This document shows, in pieces, positions 62,501 through 64,000 of a stretch of 64,000 nt of DNA. Origin of the DNA: Lates calcarifer (taxonomy: Eukaryota > Chordata > Actinopteri > Centropomidae). The notes below the pieces were generated by a model, which worked only from the letters and a program-made list of their open reading frames with translations, had not been told where the DNA came from and made no database searches. Position 1 is the first letter of the stretch, and each line of letters starts with the position of its first letter. The position numbers and the translations under genes are program-made. The stretch lies in the NCBI RefSeq assembly GCF_001640805.2, contig NC_066850.1, positions 14,838,046 through 14,902,045 of the forward strand. Direction: 5' to 3'.

Positions 62501-62685
62501 CACATCCTGGTCCCCATCGGTCCTGTACTCCTGCTTGCTCTGGTCTCGGCCCTGCAGCCTCTGGTAGGTGACAGTGTACCAGTCGATGGTGGTGTCGTAA
62601 ACCACGCGGGGACGCTCCCACGTCACCACGATGGTGGTGTCGTTCTGGGCATCAGCCTGAACGTTCTCTGGCTCCGAGCTGCAGG
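49514..62685 (-). CDS. ptprz1: Receptor-type tyrosine-protein phosphatase zeta, 3' part (fibronectin III to stop); 5' end off the right edge
   Basis: Neural/glial membrane phosphatase and chondroitin sulfate proteoglycan. Exons: 62501..62685, 61825..61951, 61671..61723, 60820..61323, 60378..60558, 59745..59963, 57246..58832, 56574..56718, 56390..56481, 56219..56304, 55083..55103, 53914..54010, 53740..53822, 53495..53629, 52871..53002, 52575..52732, 52349..52484, 52124..52270, 51877..51970, 50856..50929, 50614..50742, 50342..50494, 50111..50253, 49879..50014, 49514..49657. The chain stays in frame (1652 visible residues): fibronectin III (SEPENVQAD...[10 protein letters not shown]), long acidic extracellular region, membrane helix (about 974-999), active D1 phosphatase ([22 protein letters not shown]) and D2 with VHDPLGGATSG in place of the Cys loop. 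The C-terminus is AESLESLM, a PDZ-ligand-like end. PTPRG was considered, but the juxtamembrane [10 protein letters not shown] and C-terminus fit PTPRZ1. The carbonic-anhydrase-like domain is outside the window. Confidence 0.95.
50546..50598. repeat. (GT)n followed by (GTCT)n
   Basis: About 14 GT units and then five GTCT units in the ptprz1 intron, 15-70 bp past the donor at 50614. Confidence 0.95.
54423..54747. mobile_element. MITE with terminal inverted repeats (copy A) in a ptprz1 intron
   Basis: The left end ttaaaagtgctatatgtaag and right end ctcgcatatagcacctttaa are inverted repeats matching at 17 of 20 positions. The interior has tctggttagcatgctaactt, attgctttccaacactgaag, tttgatgctgaa and aactgctgttaatgttggca, shared with the copies at 29765 and 31281. 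At 325 bp with no coding capacity, it is a non-autonomous DNA transposon. Confidence 0.75.
55083..55103 (-). CDS. ptprz1: 21-nt microexon of ptprz1 (IVKESYE)
   Basis: Acceptor ctccattag, seven codons ATT GTC AAA GAA TCC TAT GAG, donor GTAAGA; both ends are phase 0. It inserts IVKESYE between KEFE and [10 protein letters not shown] in the juxtamembrane segment. In human PTPRZ1 I recall TLKEFYQ at the same place. Being 21 nt, it can be skipped without a frame change. TGC motifs (gtgctttctgcatcc) lie about 20-35 bp upstream of the acceptor, as at neural microexons dependent on SRRM4. Confidence 0.8.
55192..55217. repeat. (ACAG)n microsatellite
   Basis: About six ACAG/GACA tetranucleotide units in the ptprz1 intron upstream of the microexon. 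Confidence 0.9.
56950..57180 (+). repeat. Probable fish interspersed repeat in a ptprz1 intron
   Basis: It holds actaaatgctccactgtgtg, aaccagctagttgctaactt and tgtctgctgtttggtactga, phrases I associate with a common fish repeat. The borders are approximate. Confidence 0.4.
57246..58832 (-). CDS. ptprz1: Large glycosaminoglycan-bearing extracellular exon of ptprz1
   Basis: A single 1587-nt exon, phase 1 at both ends, encodes about 529 residues of Ser/Glu/Asp/Gly/Lys-rich, low-complexity sequence. Ser-Gly runs in acidic surroundings ([10 protein letters not shown] and [17 protein letters not shown]) are likely chondroitin sulfate attachment sites. In mammals the matching exon is about twice as long, and its skipping gives the short receptor form. 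The equal phases mean it can be skipped here too. Confidence 0.8.
58833..59744. other. ptprz1 intron upstream of the large exon
   Basis: About 0.9 kb with a short (CAC)n-like run near 59470 (ccaccaccaccaccacca). Nothing else was recognised. Confidence 0.6.
59990..60260. repeat. Degenerate TGACATG/ATGATG-rich minisatellite
   Basis: Imperfect atgacatg and catgatg units recur through this ptprz1 intron, ending near the acceptor region of the next exon. The unit length is irregular. Confidence 0.6.
62147..62166. repeat. Poly-A run
   Basis: About 20 consecutive A in the first visible ptprz1 intron, possibly the tail of a retroposed element that is otherwise not recognisable. Confidence 0.8.
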
Positions 62686-62888
62686 CTGGAGACAGCAGAG
62701 AGAGAGAAAGAAAATTAGAATGACTGACATGTGAATACGATGCAAAACAACTCAAAAATTATGCAACATCGCACATTAAGCTCAGTGTTGCAGAAGGTAA
62801 CTTGCTGTTAATCTACTGTACTGAAAATGGAAGAAAACAGGAATACATTTTAAAAAGGCTAGGTGAGTGTGGCAATGATCAGGAGGGG

Positions 62889-62919
<31 letters not shown>

Positions 62920-63703
62920 TGTGTGTGTGTATAGGATCATGAATTTGTTACAGGCAAAAAGACCCCTCTCTGAATTTCTGAATACTTTATTTCAATTTCA
63001 AAAAGAGCAGCAACATAAATTGCCTGTGCTGAGAGGAGCAGGGGTGCTGAACTACAAAGTCAAGCTCCCTGGCAACCCAAAAGACCCACTTTACTCGAGG
63101 GTCGACTTTATGAAGATGGAGCGTTGTGAATTATATCTTTTGATGATCATGACTAGGCTGACCTTGGAGGACAGCTGCAGAGGAAGTAGAGCAAGGGCAG
63201 TATTTTCAGTCATGGAATTAATAATATAATATATATATTGTTCTCTGAGGCAAAGGTTACATTCTCTCCACCATGCCGTCCAAAAACGTGGTATAAATTA
63301 AAAAAGATACAGAAGTTCAGAGAGGTGGAGAGTCTGGATTGACCTCTTTAAAGCCTAACAGAGAAGACTTTTCATAACATGTTGTATGTGGATTCAGTAG
63401 CACTGTTTATCCACACCAGTGTCTCAGCCAGTACTCTGAACTAAGATCTCTGCCAGTCAGAAACTAAAGCTGCAGTCATATAGAACAGTTCTCATAGCCC
63501 ACCATACTAGATGACCTACAGGCACTGAGCCCACAAAACAAAACAGGCTCGGTACTTAGAACAAGGAAACTGAAACAAAAATGAAAGTGAAACGGAAAAG
63601 ATATTTTAAAGCAGCAAGAGGAGATCAGTTCATGTCTGCAGCTCTAGATACAATTTCTTTTACTTTGTCTAAAGAATATTGTTTTTCTTCACAGTATTAT
63701 TTT
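62686..63703. other. ptprz1 intron upstream of the fibronectin exon
   Basis: It contains the GT microsatellite and otherwise unremarkable sequence. I looked for carbonic-anhydrase-domain exons of ptprz1 on the minus strand and found none. Confidence 0.5.
62888..62931. repeat. (GT)n microsatellite
   Basis: Two GT runs separated by one extra G, upstream of the fibronectin exon of ptprz1. Confidence 0.95.
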
Positions 63704-64000
63704 GTAGGCCTGCAACTAACAATAATTTTCATTATTAATCAATCTGACAGTTATTTCTTAAATTAACTGATTCATGGTTCAGTCTATGAACTGTCTCAAA
63801 ACAAACAAACCCATCACAACCTCCAAGATGACATCAGAGGATATCTTGTTTTGTTCGACCAACCAAAGTCCAAAGCCCAAAGATATTCAGTTCACAACAA
63901 TATGAGACCAAGAAAAAGTCTCTCATTAGAGTTGTTCTGACCTGAGATTATTTGGCTTTTTTTGCCACAATTCTTGCTTAAAAATGTGAAATAATCAAGA
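63704..64000 (+). repeat. Common fish interspersed repeat, running off the right edge
   Basis: It begins with taggcctgcaactaacaata and shows in order attttcattattaatcaatc, gattcatggttcagtctatg, ttgttttgttcgaccaacca and aagcccaaagatattcagtt. This is the usual series of blocks in a very abundant ray-finned fish repeat. It is truncated by the window end. Confidence 0.7.

Noticed and set aside
49514..62685. Assignment of the receptor phosphatase to ptprg
   Set aside because: The juxtamembrane sequence, the seven-residue microexon, the D2 loop with Asp and the long Ser-Gly-rich exon all agree with ptprz1.

Overview
This window is vertebrate nuclear DNA, almost certainly from a teleost fish and probably a percomorph. 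The genes are multi-exon with GT-AG introns that are mostly 80-400 bp. CA/GT microsatellites are dense, and several interspersed repeats have the look of familiar ray-finned fish families. Nothing in it is prokaryotic, and I saw no operon, CRISPR array or RNA gene.

Layout, left to right: (1) 1-17302, minus strand: the 5' end of an anoctamin (TMEM16) gene, best matched to ano2. Three coding exons splice in phase, there is a possible second promoter near 11.1 kb, and the rest of the gene lies off the left edge. (2) 17.3-26.4 kb: intergenic, repeat-rich, no gene recognised. (3) 26454-37660, minus: a complete pik3cg (PI3-kinase p110 gamma), 23 coding exons, 1122 codons, with a non-coding first exon ending at 38954. 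(4) 42076-45037, plus: a complete hbp1 (HMG-box transcription factor 1), 12 coding exons, 507 codons, transcribed divergently from pik3cg. (5) 45.0-49.5 kb: repeats, probable 3' UTR sequence and one orphan exon-like block at 46.7 kb. (6) 49514-62685, minus: the 3' part of ptprz1 (receptor tyrosine phosphatase zeta), 25 coding exons from the fibronectin III domain to the stop, including a 21-nt microexon. The carbonic-anhydrase-like N-terminus lies off the right edge.

I built the exon chains by hand from splice sites, reading phase and remembered human protein sequences. All three long chains stay in frame from end to end, which is the strongest internal check available. The genes are unrelated in function: a calcium-activated chloride channel, a GPCR-coupled lipid kinase, a Wnt/cell-cycle repressor and a neural/glial phosphatase-proteoglycan. 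Their grouping reflects chromosomal history (PIK3CG, HBP1 and PTPRZ1 are all on human 7q), not a shared pathway.

The most interesting points are the ptprz1 microexon, exons bracketed by complementary (TG)n and (AC)n tracts, the alternative ano2 first exons, a short inverted-repeat transposon family with at least four related copies, and the unassigned exon-like block at 46.7 kb. I found no strong candidate for a wholly new biological system.
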